DNA of 64,000 nt from Prodigiosinella confusarubida (GCF_002847015.1 NZ_CP025085.1:4774001-4838000), one strand, 5' to 3'. Shown: positions 1 through 10,115, numbered from the stretch's first letter. Program-made: numbers and translations. Notes: generated by a model from the letters alone, not told the origin.

Positions 1-42
1 AATCCAACCGTTACCGTATTCACTGGAAGAATAACCGGATAT

Positions 43-87
43 TGGTCATCAAGCTCATGGTCACGGAAATAATGAGCTTGGTGACCA
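43..87 (-). terminator. Hairpin downstream of trhA, possible terminator
   Basis: A 16-bp inverted repeat (43-58 and 72-87, one G.T mismatch) with a 13-base loop lies 15 bases beyond the trhA stop codon. It has no T-run, so it may be a Rho-dependent end or a 3' protective hairpin rather than a classical intrinsic terminator. Nothing else is visible in the first 100 bases. Confidence 0.4.
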
Positions 88-101
88 GCCAAGGCACGGA
101 A

Positions 102-749
102 TCAGACATACAAATAGATCGCCAGAAAATGACACAGACTGCCGCCCAGCACAAAACCGTGCCAGATAGCATGGTTGAAGGGAATACGCTTGCATACATA
201 GAAGATAACGCCCAGCGTATAAAACGCGCCACCGATAACCAGTAGTGTAATACCGCCGGCAGAAATCTTCATCACCAACTGGTAGATGACAACCAGCGAC
301 GACCAACCCATAACCAGATACGTCATTAATGACAGCACTTCAAAACGGTGTGCGAACGCCAGCTTGAATATCACACCCAACAACGCCATGCTCCAGATGA
401 CAATCATCAACCCGTCAGCCAACGGGGTATTCAATCCCACCAACAGAAACGGCGTATAGGTTCCAGCTATCAGCAAATAGATGGCACAGTGATCAAACTT
501 CTTCAGCCAGAGTTTTGCCCGTGGATGAGAAATGCCATGATAAAGTGTTGAAGCCAGAAACAGCAGAATCAAACTACCGCCGTACAGGCTGTAACTGGTA
601 ATGGCCAAGGTATTATCACCATTGCCCACCGCCTGCACCAGTAGCAACACCAACCCGACGATACCGAATACACAGCCAATCCCGTGGCTAATGCTGTTGG
701 CAATTTCTTCTGCCAACGAATAATCCAAGCCCCATATTTTCTTTGTCAT
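102..749 (-). CDS. trhA: TrhA/YqfA, hemolysin III (PAQR) family membrane protein
   Basis: A 215-residue inner-membrane protein very close to E. coli YqfA/TrhA (219 aa), reported there to influence membrane energy and lipid homeostasis; the family name 'hemolysin III' is historical. About seven hydrophobic segments are visible. Family motifs include [11 protein letters not shown] near the N-terminus, STLYHG, a central [19 protein letters not shown] and a C-terminal [16 protein letters not shown]; the His/Asp residues are the presumed metal ligands. The start at 749 (MTKKIWG) is chosen over an in-frame start at 815 because it matches the E. coli N-terminus and has AGAGG about 6 bases upstream. 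In E. coli the gene also lies near gcvP, so the neighbourhood is conserved. Divergent from the HD-domain gene. Confidence 0.93.
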   Translation of the reverse strand: MTKKIWGLDYSLAEEIANSISHGIGCVFGIVGLVLLLVQAVGNGDNTLAITSYSLYGGSLILLFLASTLYHGISHPRAKLWLKKFDHCAIYLLIAGTYTPFLLVGLNTPLADGLMIVIWSMALLGVIFKLAFAHRFEVLSLMTYLVMGWSSLVVIYQLVMKISAGGITLLVIGGAFYTLGVIFYVCKRIPFNHAIWHGFVLGGSLCHFLAIYLYV

Positions 750-975
750 TGCCAACCTCTGGTACTGCGCGCAATCTCGCATCTCGTCAAAGACATTTTT
801 GCGTCTGCGACGCACAAACCATGAACAGCTTAACTGAGAATAATTTCAGTGTACACGTGTAAGCTAAAATAAATCAGCTGATCCAACTTCATCACCTAAT
901 GGCAACCATCACTCGTATTAATCTCCACTCGCTTCCCCTACAATTGATGGGTTTTTATTGCCGGAGGTTACCTGG

Positions 976-1584
976 ATGTCTCTTGCTTCAACCGTATTGA
1001 ATTTTGGTTCCCTGACCGACGTAGTCGGGTTTTTAATGGAAATTGACAAGTTAAAAAGCGTGCAACGCCGTTCAAAAGTGATCGGCACATCACGCCATGA
1101 AGACTCCGCTGAACATAGCTGGCACTTTGCCGTCGCGGTAATGAGTCTGGCACCTTACGCGGGAAAAAACGTGGATATTCAACGCGTCATTCAGATGGCG
1201 TTAATCCACGACATCGTTGAAATCGACGCAGGTGATGTTCTGGTCTACGACTTGCCCGCTCGCGCTGCGGTACATCAGCAGGAAGTTGCCGCCGCCGCAC
1301 GTATCTTCGGCCTGCTGCCGGAACCGCAACGACATTATTTCCAGCAGTTATGGCAGGAATATGAAACCGGGGAAACAGCCAGCGCCCAATTTGCGCTGAT
1401 GATTGACCGCATCATGCCAGTCCTGATGAATTTGCATAATGGTGGTCAGAGCTGGGTGGAAAACGGTATTCGGCTGGAGCAGGTATTGGCCCGCAACACC
1501 TTTATCAACGATATCAATCCTGAATTGTGGCAACACATGAAACAGCACCTAGAAGTCGCACAGAGCAAAGGGTGGCTGAAGTAG
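976..1584 (+). CDS. HD-domain phosphohydrolase (HDDC2-like 5'-deoxynucleotidase family)
   Basis: A 202-residue soluble protein of the HD superfamily (HD_3 type). It shows the H...HD...D metal-binding pattern: RHEDSAEHSWHF near residues 40-52 supplies the first His residues and ALIHDIVEIDAGD the HD doublet. The arrangement resembles human HDDC2 and bacterial 5'-deoxyribonucleotidases, so hydrolysis of a (deoxy)nucleoside monophosphate is the likely reaction; substrate is inference. The ATG at 976 is chosen because GGAGG lies 9 bases before it; an upstream TTG at 958 has no such signal. Single-gene unit, divergent from trhA and followed by a hairpin at 1613-1648. Confidence 0.8.
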   Translation: MSLASTVLNFGSLTDVVGFLMEIDKLKSVQRRSKVIGTSRHEDSAEHSWHFAVAVMSLAPYAGKNVDIQRVIQMALIHDIVEIDAGDVLVYDLPARAAVHQQEVAAAARIFGLLPEPQRHYFQQLWQEYETGETASAQFALMIDRIMPVLMNLHNGGQSWVENGIRLEQVLARNTFINDINPELWQHMKQHLEVAQSKGWLK

Positions 1585-1612
1585 TCGGCTTTCTCATGCT
1601 TGAACAGAAGGT

Positions 1613-1648
1613 AAATCGGATTCCGACCACCGTGCTGGAATCTGATTT
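1613..1648 (+). terminator. Hairpin after the HD-domain gene
   Basis: Arms AAATCGGATTCC (1613-1624) and GGAATCTGATTT (1637-1648) pair at 11 of 12 positions with a 12-base loop, 28 bases after the stop codon. No T-run follows on the plus strand, so it is only a candidate terminator. Confidence 0.45.
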
Positions 1649-1952
1649 GCTATCGGGGGGCGGTATCGCTTAAAACCCGATATGGGCGGTGATTTGCTCA
1701 TGAGTGAAAGAAACCAGGCAAGTAATTGCTATGGATGTCATTGAGCCCTACACATTTTTCTCATATCCTCATCATGTTAGGTGTGACCATCTACTCAGGT
1801 TTGTGTGTTCCGATAAGAAGTCATCATTTACCTAACCCAATAGAAACCGTAAACCCTGCGGCAACACCGGAAATTCCGCTGGTGTCACGACCTTACAGAT
1901 TTACAATGTTGACGGAAAACACCTGATACCTTCACAGAAAAAAGGACTGGAC
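1649..1952. other. Intergenic stretch before mrr, no gene seen
   Basis: The only sizeable open frame (1726-1926) has no ribosome-binding site and no recognisable sequence, and I do not call it. The final bases contain AAAGGA, which serves as the ribosome-binding site of the restriction gene that follows. Confidence 0.5.
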
Positions 1953-2885
1953 GTGATACCAAGTTACCAGCAATTTATGCAGCCTTTTCTTGAGATTGCC
2001 CATAATGCTCGTGGACAGGAAGTTAAACTGCGGGATGTTATCAATCAGCTTGCAAACCAGTTTGGTTTAACTGAAGAAGAGCGTGTTGAAACCCTGCCTA
2101 GTGGCAAACAACCGGTACTCGATAATCGTGTTGGGTGGGCCAAAACCTATTTGATCAAAGCAGGGATGCTAGATTCGCCCCGCAGAGCTCACTTTATCAT
2201 CACTTCTCGTGGTATCGATGCACTGAAAGACCCCAACGTAGAGATCAATAACGACTACTTAAAGCAATTTGATGAGTTTGTGGCCTTTAAGCAAAAAAGT
2301 AATGAGATAGAACTTCAGCCAACACAAATCTATGAACCCGGAATTGATACCGAGAGCGATATCACACCTGATGAAGCGTTGTTAAATGCATATAAACGTA
2401 TTAACGAAGCTCTGACTGAAGAGATACGTTCTCGCACCAGAAAAGTGTCCCCCGCGTTTTTTGAAACGCTACTAATCGAGCTTTTACTTGCCATGGGCTA
2501 TGGCGGTAGTGGCGAAGGCGCGGCCCAAGCATTAGGAAAATCTGGCGATAACGGTATTGATGGTGTAATTAACCAAGACCCGTTAGGAGTTGACCAAATA
2601 TACATACAAGCCAAACGCTATGCCGAAGGCAACAACATTAGTGCCAGCGATATCCGCAACTTTGGTGGCGCATTGAACCTTAAAAAAGCACAGAAAGGGA
2701 TTTTCATTACTACGTCAGATTTCACGCCATCAGCAGTACAAACCGCCAAAGATTTATCTACGCGTATTGTACTAATTAATGGCAAAGAGTTAGCCAAACT
2801 CATGTTGCGTTACAACATCGGCAGCCGTGATGAGCAGGTACTACACATGAAGAAAATTGACGAAGAGTTTTTTGAGGCCAGTTAA
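1953..2885 (+). CDS. mrr: Mrr-family type IV restriction endonuclease
   Basis: A 310-residue protein with the two-domain Mrr layout. The N-terminal winged-helix domain (about residues 1-95) contains NRVGWAKTYLIKAGML, equivalent to the NRAGWAHDRLKRAGL stretch of E. coli Mrr. The C-terminal nuclease domain (about 165-300) carries the PD-(D/E)XK variant core GDNGIDGVI followed by IYIQAKRY, with Asp and Gln-x-Lys as catalytic residues. Mrr enzymes cut DNA bearing foreign methylation. The start is a GTG at 1953 with AAAGGA six bases upstream, giving the expected N-terminus. The next reading frame begins immediately at 2886 with a type I restriction-like fragment, so this is probably the surviving part of a restriction locus between conserved trhA and gcvP. 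Confidence 0.88.
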   Translation: MIPSYQQFMQPFLEIAHNARGQEVKLRDVINQLANQFGLTEEERVETLPSGKQPVLDNRVGWAKTYLIKAGMLDSPRRAHFIITSRGIDALKDPNVEINNDYLKQFDEFVAFKQKSNEIELQPTQIYEPGIDTESDITPDEALLNAYKRINEALTEEIRSRTRKVSPAFFETLLIELLLAMGYGGSGEGAAQALGKSGDNGIDGVINQDPLGVDQIYIQAKRYAEGNNISASDIRNFGGALNLKKAQKGIFITTSDFTPSAVQTAKDLSTRIVLINGKELAKLMLRYNIGSRDEQVLHMKKIDEEFFEAS

Positions 2886-3098
2886 ATGAGTCAAACGGAA
2901 GCACAAACCAGGGCAGAGTTAATTGATACACTATTGGCAATTTCCGGCTGAAATGTCAACGTTCCTACTCAGGTCGTCGAAGAGTTCGACATTCTCACGC
3001 AACGCTCACAGGGAGTGAAAGAACCCCGCACCGGTATTGCTCTGGTCGATGCCCATATGCGATCAGGCCATGTTGAGAACGTGCTGTTTTTTGATTGA
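2886..3098 (+). pseudogene. Decayed type I restriction (HsdR-like) fragment
   Basis: An ATG one base after the mrr stop opens MSQTEAQTRAELIDTLLAIS, which resembles the first residues of type I restriction R subunits (pattern EADTRAKLIDPQLxxAGWxV). The frame stops at a TGA (2949-2951) exactly where the conserved Trp is expected, consistent with a TGG-to-TGA mutation, then continues open for 48 codons to a second TGA at 3096-3098. The full R subunit would exceed 700 residues, so only a scrap is left. Assignment rests on about 20 residues and the restriction context; the part after the first stop is not recognised. Confidence 0.5.
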
Positions 3099-3275
3099 CC
3101 GCTACAATTGCAATAGATCAAACCCACCGCTAATAATGAAGTCCTGAAGCAATTTATCGACTTTCATGTTGACCTTGAATACCGAAATACAGATATGCCA
3201 CCATGATGATACTTCTCTACTGACCTTTTTGATTTCGCAAACCCACATTGAGGCAGACACAAATTAAAACCAAAA
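3099..3275. other. Degraded sequence between the restriction remnant and a repeat element
   Basis: A short open stretch around 3120-3205 can be read as ...NEVLKQFIDFHVDLEYRNTD... before a stop. It may belong to the same lost restriction locus, but it is too short to identify. No intact gene is present. Confidence 0.35.
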
Positions 3276-3483
3276 AAGCGAACCTTTCAGTTCGCTTCAG
3301 ACCGTTGACAAACCTACGTATAACGTCAGAACGGTGATAATGAGAGAGAAGAGTAAAGCATCCGCGCCAGGGATGGCGCGGCTTGAGCTTACAGGGAGGT
3401 ACTTGCAGCGTCTTTACGATCTTCTCATTATCGCCGCTATAGAGACGTTGTCATCAAACTCAAGCGAACCTTTCAGTTCGCTT
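3276..3483. repeat. Nested palindromic repeat element bounded by two identical hairpins
   Basis: Two identical 22-base copies in the same orientation (3276-3297 and 3462-3483) each form a hairpin, AAGCGAAC-CTTTCA-GTTCGCTT. Between them lie nested inverted repeats: AACGTC/GACGTT (3322-3327, 3444-3449), a 13-bp pair GGTGATAATGAGA/TCTCATTATCGCC (3333-3345, 3423-3435, one mismatch), and a central CCGCGCC-AGGGAT-GGCGCGG stem at 3361-3380. The left hairpin has a T-run on the minus strand and the right one on the plus strand, so each could terminate transcription leaving the element. The layout suggests a dispersed non-coding repeat, possibly MITE-like. The right-hand hairpin also lies just downstream of gcvP. 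Confidence 0.6.
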
Positions 3484-3552
3484 TTTCAGTCTTGGCATTT
3501 AACAACTCAGTCAGACACAAACTGTATTAACCGCCGTTAAATCTACTCGCCG

Positions 3553-6426
3553 TTACTCATAGTCGCTCATCGGTACACAGGAGCAGAACAGGTTACGGTC
3601 GCCGTAAACGTCATCCAGACGCTTCACTGCCGGCCAGTATTTGTGGCTCTGTCCAGCCGGGAATACCGCCAGTTCACGACTGTATGTGTGTTGCCAGTCG
3701 CCAGCCAGTTCGGTTTGCGTATGCGGCGCGTTAACCAACGGGTTGTCATCCAGCGGCCATTCGCCACTGACTACACGCTCAATCTCTTCCCGAATCGCCA
3801 GCATGGCGTCAATAAAGCGGTCCAGCTCAGTCTGACTTTCAGACTCCGTGGGCTCAATCATCAACGTCCCTGCCACCGGGAATGACATGGTTGGGGCATG
3901 GAAACCGTAGTCGATCAAGCGCTTGGCAATGTCCATTTCACTGATACCACTACTCTCCTTCAGCGGACGGATATCCAGAATACATTCATGCGCCACGCGT
4001 CCGCCACGGCCGGTGTACAACACGGGATAAGCCTCATTCAGCCGGGCTGCCACGTAGTTGGCATTCAGAATCGCCGCCTGACTGGCCTGCTTCAATCCTT
4101 CCGCGCCCATCATGCGGATATACATCCAGCTGATCGGCAGAATTGACGCACTGCCAAACGGCGCGGCAGAAACGGCGCCTTGCTGCGTCAGCATGCCATC
4201 CATTGTTACCACGGTATGGCCCGGAACGAACGGGGCCAGATGGGCTTTCACACCAATCGGTCCCATACCCGGCCCACCGCCGCCATGCGGAATACAGAAG
4301 GTTTTATGCAGGTTGAGATGCGATACATCAGCACCGATGTAGCCAGGTGTGGTAATGCCGACCTGGGCGTTCATGTTGGCGCCATCCAGATACACCTGAC
4401 CGCCATACTGATGCACAATCTGACATACTTCACGGATGGTTTCTTCATACACACCATGAGTAGACGGATACGTCACCATAATGCAGGCAAGATGATCATC
4501 CGCCAGCTGGGCTTTTTCCCGTAGATCGTGCAGATCGATATTGCCCTGTTTGTCACAGGCCACCACCACCACGTCCATTCCCGCCATATGTGCAGAAGCC
4601 GGGTTGGTGCCGTGGGCTGAACTGGGGATTAAACAGATAGTACGCGCCGCGTCGTTACGACTTTCATGATAGCGACGAATCGCCAGCATACCGGCATATT
4701 CACCCTGCGCCCCGGAGTTCGGCTGCATGCAAATGGCGTCATAGCCAGTCAACTGTACCAACCAGCCGGAAAGCTGTTCGATCAACTGACGATATCCCAG
4801 CGCCTGCTCTGGTGGGCAGAATGGATGCAGCTCGGCAAATTCCGGCCAGGTAATCGGCAGCATTTCTGCTACCGCATTAAGTTTCATGGTGCAGGAACCC
4901 AACGGGATCATCGCCTGATTCAGCGCCAGATCCTTGCTCTCCAGACGATGCAGATAACGCATCATTTCGGTTTCGCTGTGGTAACGGTTGAAAACCGGAT
5001 GGGTCAGGATGGCGTCATTCCGCCATAACGCTGCGGGAATAGACGCTGACTGAGCGCTGACGGCGGCATCGAGCGTATCAATGTTCAACCCGTGATTATC
5101 ACCCAACAGAACGGCAAACAGCGTTAATACGTCATCACGGCTGGTGGCTTCATCCAACGCGATACCCACCGCACCGTTCAGATCATTGCGTAAATTGATG
5201 CCAAAATGTTGCGCCCGACTCAACACCGCGGCTTTATCAACCACGTCAACGGTAATGGTGTCAAACCAGGTTTGATGACGCAGCGCCAAACCACGTTGTT
5301 GCAAGCCATAAGCCAGAATATCCGTCAGGCGATGAATACGTTGGGCAATCCGCGCCAACCCTTCAGGGCCATGATAAACCGCATACATTCCGGCGATGTT
5401 CGCCAGCAATACCTGCGATGTACAAATGTTGGAGTTGGCCTTTTCACGGCGGATATGCTGTTCCCGGGTCTGCATCGCCATGCGCAGCGCCGTGTTACCG
5501 GCGGCATCACGGGACACGCCAATGAGTCGCCCTGGCATGGCGCGTTTGTATTCGTCATTGCAGGCAAAAAATGCCGCATGCGGACCGCCGTATCCCATTG
5601 GTACGCCAAAACGCTGGGCCGAACCAAACACCATATCGGCGCCTTGTTTGCCTGGTGCGGCCAACAACACCAGCGCCATGATATCGGCAGCCATACAACT
5701 GATAACCTTTCGTTTTTTCAGATCGGCCATCAGCGCGCTGTAATCATGCAGTTCGCCGGTCGTCCCACACTGTTGTAACAGCACACCAAACACATCTTCA
5801 TGTTCCAGCGCATCCTGCGCCTTGCCGGTGACAACTTCAAAACCCAATGTCCGGGCGCGGGTGCGCACCACATCCAACGTCTGCGGATGCACATCATCCG
5901 CTACAAAAAAGCAGTTTGCCTGCTTGAGTTTGCTGACGCGCTTAGCCATTGCCATCGCTTCTGCCGCCGCAGTCGCTTCATCCAGCAATGAGGCCGAGGC
6001 CAGATCCAGGCCAGTCAGGTCTTGAGTCACCTGTTGGAAATTCAGCAACGCTTCCAGTCGTCCTTGCGACACTTCCGGTTGATACGGCGTATAAGCGGTG
6101 TACCAACCTGGATTTTCCAGCACATTACGCAGAATCACCGGTGGCATCAGTACGGCGTGATAGCCCATTCCGATGTAGCTTTTGTAACGTTGATTGCGGC
6201 CAGCGATAGCTTTCAGCTCCGCCAGCGCCTGATGTTCCGTTACCGCCGCTCCCACCGCAGGCGGGCTGGGTAACTGAATATCAATAGGGACAATCTGCCG
6301 GGTAAGCGCATCCAGTGACTCGGCACCGATAGTCGCCAACATCTGTTGCTGCTGGCTGGCAGACGGGCCGATGTGACGTTCAACAAAAGCGCTGTCGTGT
6401 TCAAGTTGACTGAGAGTCTGGGTCAT
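3553..6426 (-). CDS. gcvP: Glycine dehydrogenase (decarboxylating), P protein of the glycine cleavage system
   Basis: A 957-residue cytoplasmic PLP enzyme, the same length as E. coli GcvP and strongly similar throughout. It decarboxylates glycine and passes the aminomethyl group to the lipoyl arm of GcvH. The PLP lysine lies in [18 protein letters not shown] in the C-terminal half; the N-terminal half carries [18 protein letters not shown] and [20 protein letters not shown]. The start at 6426 ([12 protein letters not shown]) matches E. coli and has AGGAAA nine bases upstream; an upstream in-frame ATG at 6447 is not needed. Last gene of gcvT-gcvH-gcvP, separated from gcvH by a strong hairpin with a T-rich tail. 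Confidence 0.97.
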   Translation of the reverse strand: MTQTLSQLEHDSAFVERHIGPSASQQQQMLATIGAESLDALTRQIVPIDIQLPSPPAVGAAVTEHQALAELKAIAGRNQRYKSYIGMGYHAVLMPPVILRNVLENPGWYTAYTPYQPEVSQGRLEALLNFQQVTQDLTGLDLASASLLDEATAAAEAMAMAKRVSKLKQANCFFVADDVHPQTLDVVRTRARTLGFEVVTGKAQDALEHEDVFGVLLQQCGTTGELHDYSALMADLKKRKVISCMAADIMALVLLAAPGKQGADMVFGSAQRFGVPMGYGGPHAAFFACNDEYKRAMPGRLIGVSRDAAGNTALRMAMQTREQHIRREKANSNICTSQVLLANIAGMYAVYHGPEGLARIAQRIHRLTDILAYGLQQRGLALRHQTWFDTITVDVVDKAAVLSRAQHFGINLRNDLNGAVGIALDEATSRDDVLTLFAVLLGDNHGLNIDTLDAAVSAQSASIPAALWRNDAILTHPVFNRYHSETEMMRYLHRLESKDLALNQAMIPLGSCTMKLNAVAEMLPITWPEFAELHPFCPPEQALGYRQLIEQLSGWLVQLTGYDAICMQPNSGAQGEYAGMLAIRRYHESRNDAARTICLIPSSAHGTNPASAHMAGMDVVVVACDKQGNIDLHDLREKAQLADDHLACIMVTYPSTHGVYEETIREVCQIVHQYGGQVYLDGANMNAQVGITTPGYIGADVSHLNLHKTFCIPHGGGGPGMGPIGVKAHLAPFVPGHTVVTMDGMLTQQGAVSAAPFGSASILPISWMYIRMMGAEGLKQASQAAILNANYVAARLNEAYPVLYTGRGGRVAHECILDIRPLKESSGISEMDIAKRLIDYGFHAPTMSFPVAGTLMIEPTESESQTELDRFIDAMLAIREEIERVVSGEWPLDDNPLVNAPHTQTELAGDWQHTYSRELAVFPAGQSHKYWPAVKRLDDVYGDRNLFCSCVPMSDYE

Positions 6427-6470
6427 GACGGAAATTTCCTGCATCAAACAAAATCAAACGGGCACAATAA

Positions 6471-6502
6471 AACGCCCCGGTTCGTTTGACGCCCGGGGCG
6501 TT
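6471..6502 (-). terminator. Hairpin inside the gcv operon between gcvH and gcvP
   Basis: Arms AACGCCCCGG (6471-6480) and CCGGGGCGTT (6493-6502) pair perfectly; on the minus strand the stem runs directly into TTTTATT. This looks like an intrinsic terminator placed between the second and third genes of the operon, so it could lower gcvP expression relative to gcvTH or protect the gcvTH message. Confidence 0.65.
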
Positions 6503-6506
6503 ACGG

Positions 6507-6899
6507 TTATTCGTCTTCTTCCAACAGTGCCTGATATCCATTGGCATCAAGCAATTCGTTCAGATCAGACTCATCAGCAGCTTTGATGCGGAACAGCCAA
6601 CCATCACTATAAGGTGCGCTGTTAACCAGTTCGGGAGTACTTTCCAACGCGTCGTTGATTGCCACAATCTCACCGCTGATCGGCGCATAAATATCCGATG
6701 CGGCTTTCACCGATTCCGCAACAGCACAATCCTCACCCACAGCGACGGTCGTTCCTATTTCAGGAAGATCGAGAAACACCATATCACCCAACAATTCCTG
6801 GGCGTGTTCCGTGATACCGACACTATAAATACCATCACCTTCCGCCATCACCCACTCGTGCGAAGTGGTATATTTTAACTCTGCCGGGACATTGCTCAT
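6507..6899 (-). CDS. gcvH: Glycine cleavage system H protein
   Basis: A 130-residue lipoyl carrier protein (E. coli 129). The lipoylated lysine is in [15 protein letters not shown], near residue 65. It shuttles the methylamine group from GcvP to GcvT and is reoxidised by lipoamide dehydrogenase, which is not in this window. The start at 6899 ([10 protein letters not shown]) has GGAG about nine bases upstream and matches E. coli; six codons further upstream would be an unneeded extension. It follows gcvT by 33 bases. Confidence 0.97.
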   Translation of the reverse strand: MSNVPAELKYTTSHEWVMAEGDGIYSVGITEHAQELLGDMVFLDLPEIGTTVAVGEDCAVAESVKAASDIYAPISGEIVAINDALESTPELVNSAPYSDGWLFRIKAADESDLNELLDANGYQALLEEDE

Positions 6900-6932
6900 T
6901 GCCACTCTCTCCTTCAATTCATCACAAAACGG

Positions 6933-8033
6933 TTAATACTGAACAATCGATTTTCCTGCGCGGACAAAATTCGGTTTGGTTACTCGCACGGAGACTTCTC
7001 GATTACGAATCTGAACAATCGCGTTTTCACCAATACCTGCGGGTACCCGCGCCAGCGCAATACTGACGCCCAACGTCGGCGAGAATGAACCACTGGTGAT
7101 AACACCTTCCTGCATGACGCCGTGGGTATCGGTAAAGTGGACCGGCAGTTCATTACGCAGCACGCCTTTTTCCGTCATGACCAACCCGACCAACTGCTCA
7201 GTGCCGGTAGCTCGCTGGAGCTCCAGTGCTTCACGGCCGATGAACTGACGATCTTCCGGCTGCCAGGCAATAGTCCATCCCATATTAGCGGCCAGTGGTG
7301 AAATACTTTCATCCATATCCTGACCATAGAGATTCATACCAGCTTCCAGACGTAGTGTGTCGCGCGCCCCCAGTCCACAAGGTTTAACACCCACTGCCAA
7401 CAACTGCTGCCAGGTGCTGACGACCTGTTCTTGTGGCAGGGCGATCTCATAGCCCGCTTCGCCAGTATAGCCCGTCGTGGCAATAAACCAGTCATCTGCC
7501 TGCACGCCAAAAAAGGGCTTCATGCCTGCCACCTGCTGACGCTGTTTTTCCGTCAGTAAACCTTGTACTTTTTCCTGTGCCTGCGGCCCCTGAATGGCGA
7601 TCAACGCCAGATCGTCGCGCACCTGAATATCAACCCCGAAAGACGTAGCATGCTCGCTGATCCAGTCCAGATCTTTGTCACGGGTGGCGGAGTTCACTAC
7701 CAGACGGAAATAGTCTTCTGTCAGGAAATAAACGATCAAATCGTCAATCACGCCGCCAGAAGGCAGCAGCATAGCGCTATACAGCGCTTTACCCGGCTGG
7801 GTGAGTTTGGCAACATCGTTCGCCAGCAGATAGCGTAGAAATTCACGCGTGCGTGCACCGCGTAAATCGACAATGGTCATATGCGACACATCAAACATCC
7901 CGGCACTGTTGCGCACCGTATGATGTTCTTCTAACTGGGAACCATAATGCAGCGGCATCATCCAGCCGTGAAAATCCACCATCTTGGCCCCATCGGCCAC
8001 ATGCTGTTCATATAACGGAGTTTGCTTTGCCAT
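6933..8033 (-). CDS. gcvT: Aminomethyltransferase, T protein of the glycine cleavage system
   Basis: A 366-residue tetrahydrofolate enzyme (E. coli 364) that releases ammonia from the H-protein-bound intermediate and forms 5,10-methylene-THF. Family stretches include [13 protein letters not shown] near residue 50, [14 protein letters not shown] in the middle and [23 protein letters not shown]. First gene of the operon. In E. coli ubiI and ubiH lie upstream; here the upstream side is a 0.9-kb gene-free region and a fucO-like gene, so the local order differs. Confidence 0.97.
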   Translation of the reverse strand: MAKQTPLYEQHVADGAKMVDFHGWMMPLHYGSQLEEHHTVRNSAGMFDVSHMTIVDLRGARTREFLRYLLANDVAKLTQPGKALYSAMLLPSGGVIDDLIVYFLTEDYFRLVVNSATRDKDLDWISEHATSFGVDIQVRDDLALIAIQGPQAQEKVQGLLTEKQRQQVAGMKPFFGVQADDWFIATTGYTGEAGYEIALPQEQVVSTWQQLLAVGVKPCGLGARDTLRLEAGMNLYGQDMDESISPLAANMGWTIAWQPEDRQFIGREALELQRATGTEQLVGLVMTEKGVLRNELPVHFTDTHGVMQEGVITSGSFSPTLGVSIALARVPAGIGENAIVQIRNREVSVRVTKPNFVRAGKSIVQY

Positions 8034-8950
8034 CTTTTCCCTCTGCTTAGCTGCGCCTTAAAGAGATAAAACCACGACGCAAACGTTATCTATGCACTGA
8101 ACTTACCACCGAAATCGTTTCGCCACCACTGCCATTGTCATAAGTTAATTTATATAATAATGATGTTTTCCTATTAATTTTAGATTATCAATATCAGTTA
8201 ATAGCACCACTAAAATAATAAAAATAAGTATTTTATACAGATAAAAAATAAATTAATCGATTTTTTATAGTGATTTTTATTAAAAACACGGAATTTAAAT
8301 AAATCATATATATTGTTAACGCATTATTTAAAGTAATGCGAAAAACAGGCAAAATTAGATTATTTCAGGCAAGCGTACTTCATTGTGATCAGCGAAGGCA
8401 GCACCGTAATCCGTACCATGAAAACCAGACTGAAAAACCTGATCTGCTCGCAGCCACAGCCGCTCCGTCGTCTCCCGCTTTCTTCTTCTGACTGCCACCC
8501 ACCTGCCGATAATGGCAATTGCCGGAAGGTAACCTCTGCGCGTAAATACCATACTATTTGTAGTAGTACCCATTGGCTAAATATCGACATAAACGGGTTG
8601 AGCACAGACATCATGCGCCCCTCCAGGTGCCTTCCCTGCCTATCCCGGTCTAGTTAACTGGACCATTCTGTATACCGGGATCACAGGTCTTTATCTTGCT
8701 GCCCTTAGGGTTTGATTTGCATCAATACCAAACAAACTTCCTGACTTGCCAAAACATTACAGGATTAGAGTCATTGGTAGATTACGTCCTTTTCACATAT
8801 AGGCACGGGTCGGTGGAGACAACGACTTACCTCTGTCGGTATCGCCGACCCATCACAACCCGCTGACACTGCCGACCTGGTCTCCATACAGTGGGAAATC
8901 GAATTTTTGAGTCTGAAATTTTAAAAATCAAAACGTTAAGGAGATACACC
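8034..8950. other. Long intergenic region: gcv promoter side, AT-rich tract, fucO leader
   Basis: No convincing gene is seen in these 917 bases. The stretch 8140-8340 is strongly AT-rich, as expected for the Lrp/GcvA-controlled gcv promoter known in E. coli, though I cannot place exact sites. Short overlapping open frames at 8355-8657 on both strands have no ribosome-binding site or family motif and I do not call them. Nearer the fucO-like gene, GGGTCGG and CCGACCC form the ends of a 45-base inverted-repeat segment at about 8807-8852, a possible structured leader or dyad operator. A clear TTAAGGAG sits just before 8951. Confidence 0.5.
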
Positions 8951-10102
8951 ATGACACATAGAATGATACTGAACGAGACATCGTACTTTGGTAGTGGCGC
9001 GATCGCTCACCTCGTCGAGGAAGTAACAAGGCGGGATTTCAAAAAAGCGTTAGTGGTTACCGACAAAGATCTGATCAAATACGGCGTAGTGGGTAAAGTA
9101 ACCACACTGCTGGACAACGCATCGTTACCTTATGAAATATATGATGAAGTCGTGCCCAACCCTACCATCAGCGTGGTGCAGAATGGGGTTGCGCACTTTA
9201 AGGCCAGCAAAGCGGATTATCTGATTGCCATTGGTGGTGGTTCACCACAGGACACCTGCAAAGCCATTGGCATTATTATCAATAACCCGGAATTTGCCGA
9301 TGTTCGCAGTCTGGAAGGCGTGGCGGCAACCAAACGGCCCAGTGTGCCGATCTTTGCTATCCCTACCACATCGGGTACGGCAGCAGAAGTTACCATCAAC
9401 TACGTTATCACTGATGAAGAAAAGCGACGGAAATTCGTCTGTGTGGATCCACATGACATTCCCATCGTCGCCATTATTGACGCCGATATGATGACCAGCA
9501 TGCCGGCCTCGCTGAAAGCAGCCACCGGTATTGACGCGTTAACCCACGCCATTGAGGGTTTTACCACCAAAGGTGCCTGGGAATTGACGGATATGATGCA
9601 CATAAAGGCCATCGAAATTATCAGCCGTTCACTGCGTGATTCTGTGGCTGGCAAGGCTCAGGGGGTGGAAGAAATGGCGCTGGGGCAGTATATCGCCGGC
9701 ATGGGTTTCTCCAACGTCGGTCTGGGGTTGGTACACGGAATGGCCCACCCGCTGGGGGCGTTCTATAACACACCGCATGGTGTCGCCAACGCGATTCTAC
9801 TGCCGCATATCATGGCCTGGAACGCCGACTATACTGGTGAGAAATTCCGCGCTATCGCAGTGGCAATGGGAGTGAAAGATGTACAGAACATGTCGATATC
9901 CAAAGCCAGGGAAGCCGCTATTCAAGCCGTGAAGCAACTGTCGCAGGATGTGGATATTCCCGCCCGTCTGCGCCAGGTTGGCGTGAAAGAAGAAGATATT
10001 CCGGCATTGGCACAAGCCGCCTTTGATGATGTCTGCACCGGTGGCAACCCACGCTCCACCAGTGTGGAAGAAATCAAAGCGCTGTATCAGTCCATCTTCT
10101 GA
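8951..10102 (+). CDS. fucO: FucO-like iron-dependent alcohol dehydrogenase (lactaldehyde reductase)
   Basis: A 383-residue group III alcohol dehydrogenase, the same length as E. coli FucO and highly similar from NRMILNET to GGNPR. FucO reduces L-lactaldehyde to 1,2-propanediol with NADH. NAD-binding GGGSPQDTCKAIG and the Fe-ligand regions GIDALTHAIEG and GLVHGMAHPLGAFYNTPHG (Asp and three His ligands) are intact. The start at 8951 is set by TTAAGGAGATACACC directly upstream and matches E. coli; an in-frame start 60 bases earlier is not supported. No fuc genes are nearby. Its neighbour is the budAB acetoin operon, so it may serve general redox balance in fermentation; that role is inference. 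Confidence 0.88.
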   Translation: MTHRMILNETSYFGSGAIAHLVEEVTRRDFKKALVVTDKDLIKYGVVGKVTTLLDNASLPYEIYDEVVPNPTISVVQNGVAHFKASKADYLIAIGGGSPQDTCKAIGIIINNPEFADVRSLEGVAATKRPSVPIFAIPTTSGTAAEVTINYVITDEEKRRKFVCVDPHDIPIVAIIDADMMTSMPASLKAATGIDALTHAIEGFTTKGAWELTDMMHIKAIEIISRSLRDSVAGKAQGVEEMALGQYIAGMGFSNVGLGLVHGMAHPLGAFYNTPHGVANAILLPHIMAWNADYTGEKFRAIAVAMGVKDVQNMSISKAREAAIQAVKQLSQDVDIPARLRQVGVKEEDIPALAQAAFDDVCTGGNPRSTSVEEIKALYQSIF

Positions 10103-10115
10103 TATTGAGAAAAAT

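Noticed and set aside
1726-1926. 66-codon frame before mrr
   Set aside because: No ribosome-binding site and no similarity that I recognise; chance frame.
5206-5778. 190-codon open frame antisense to gcvP
   Set aside because: It lies wholly inside gcvP on the opposite strand, has no ribosome-binding site and no family motif; it reflects codon bias of the real gene.
8355-8657. Overlapping small open frames on both strands upstream of fucO
   Set aside because: No ribosome-binding site, no recognisable motif and mutually exclusive frames; treated as non-coding.
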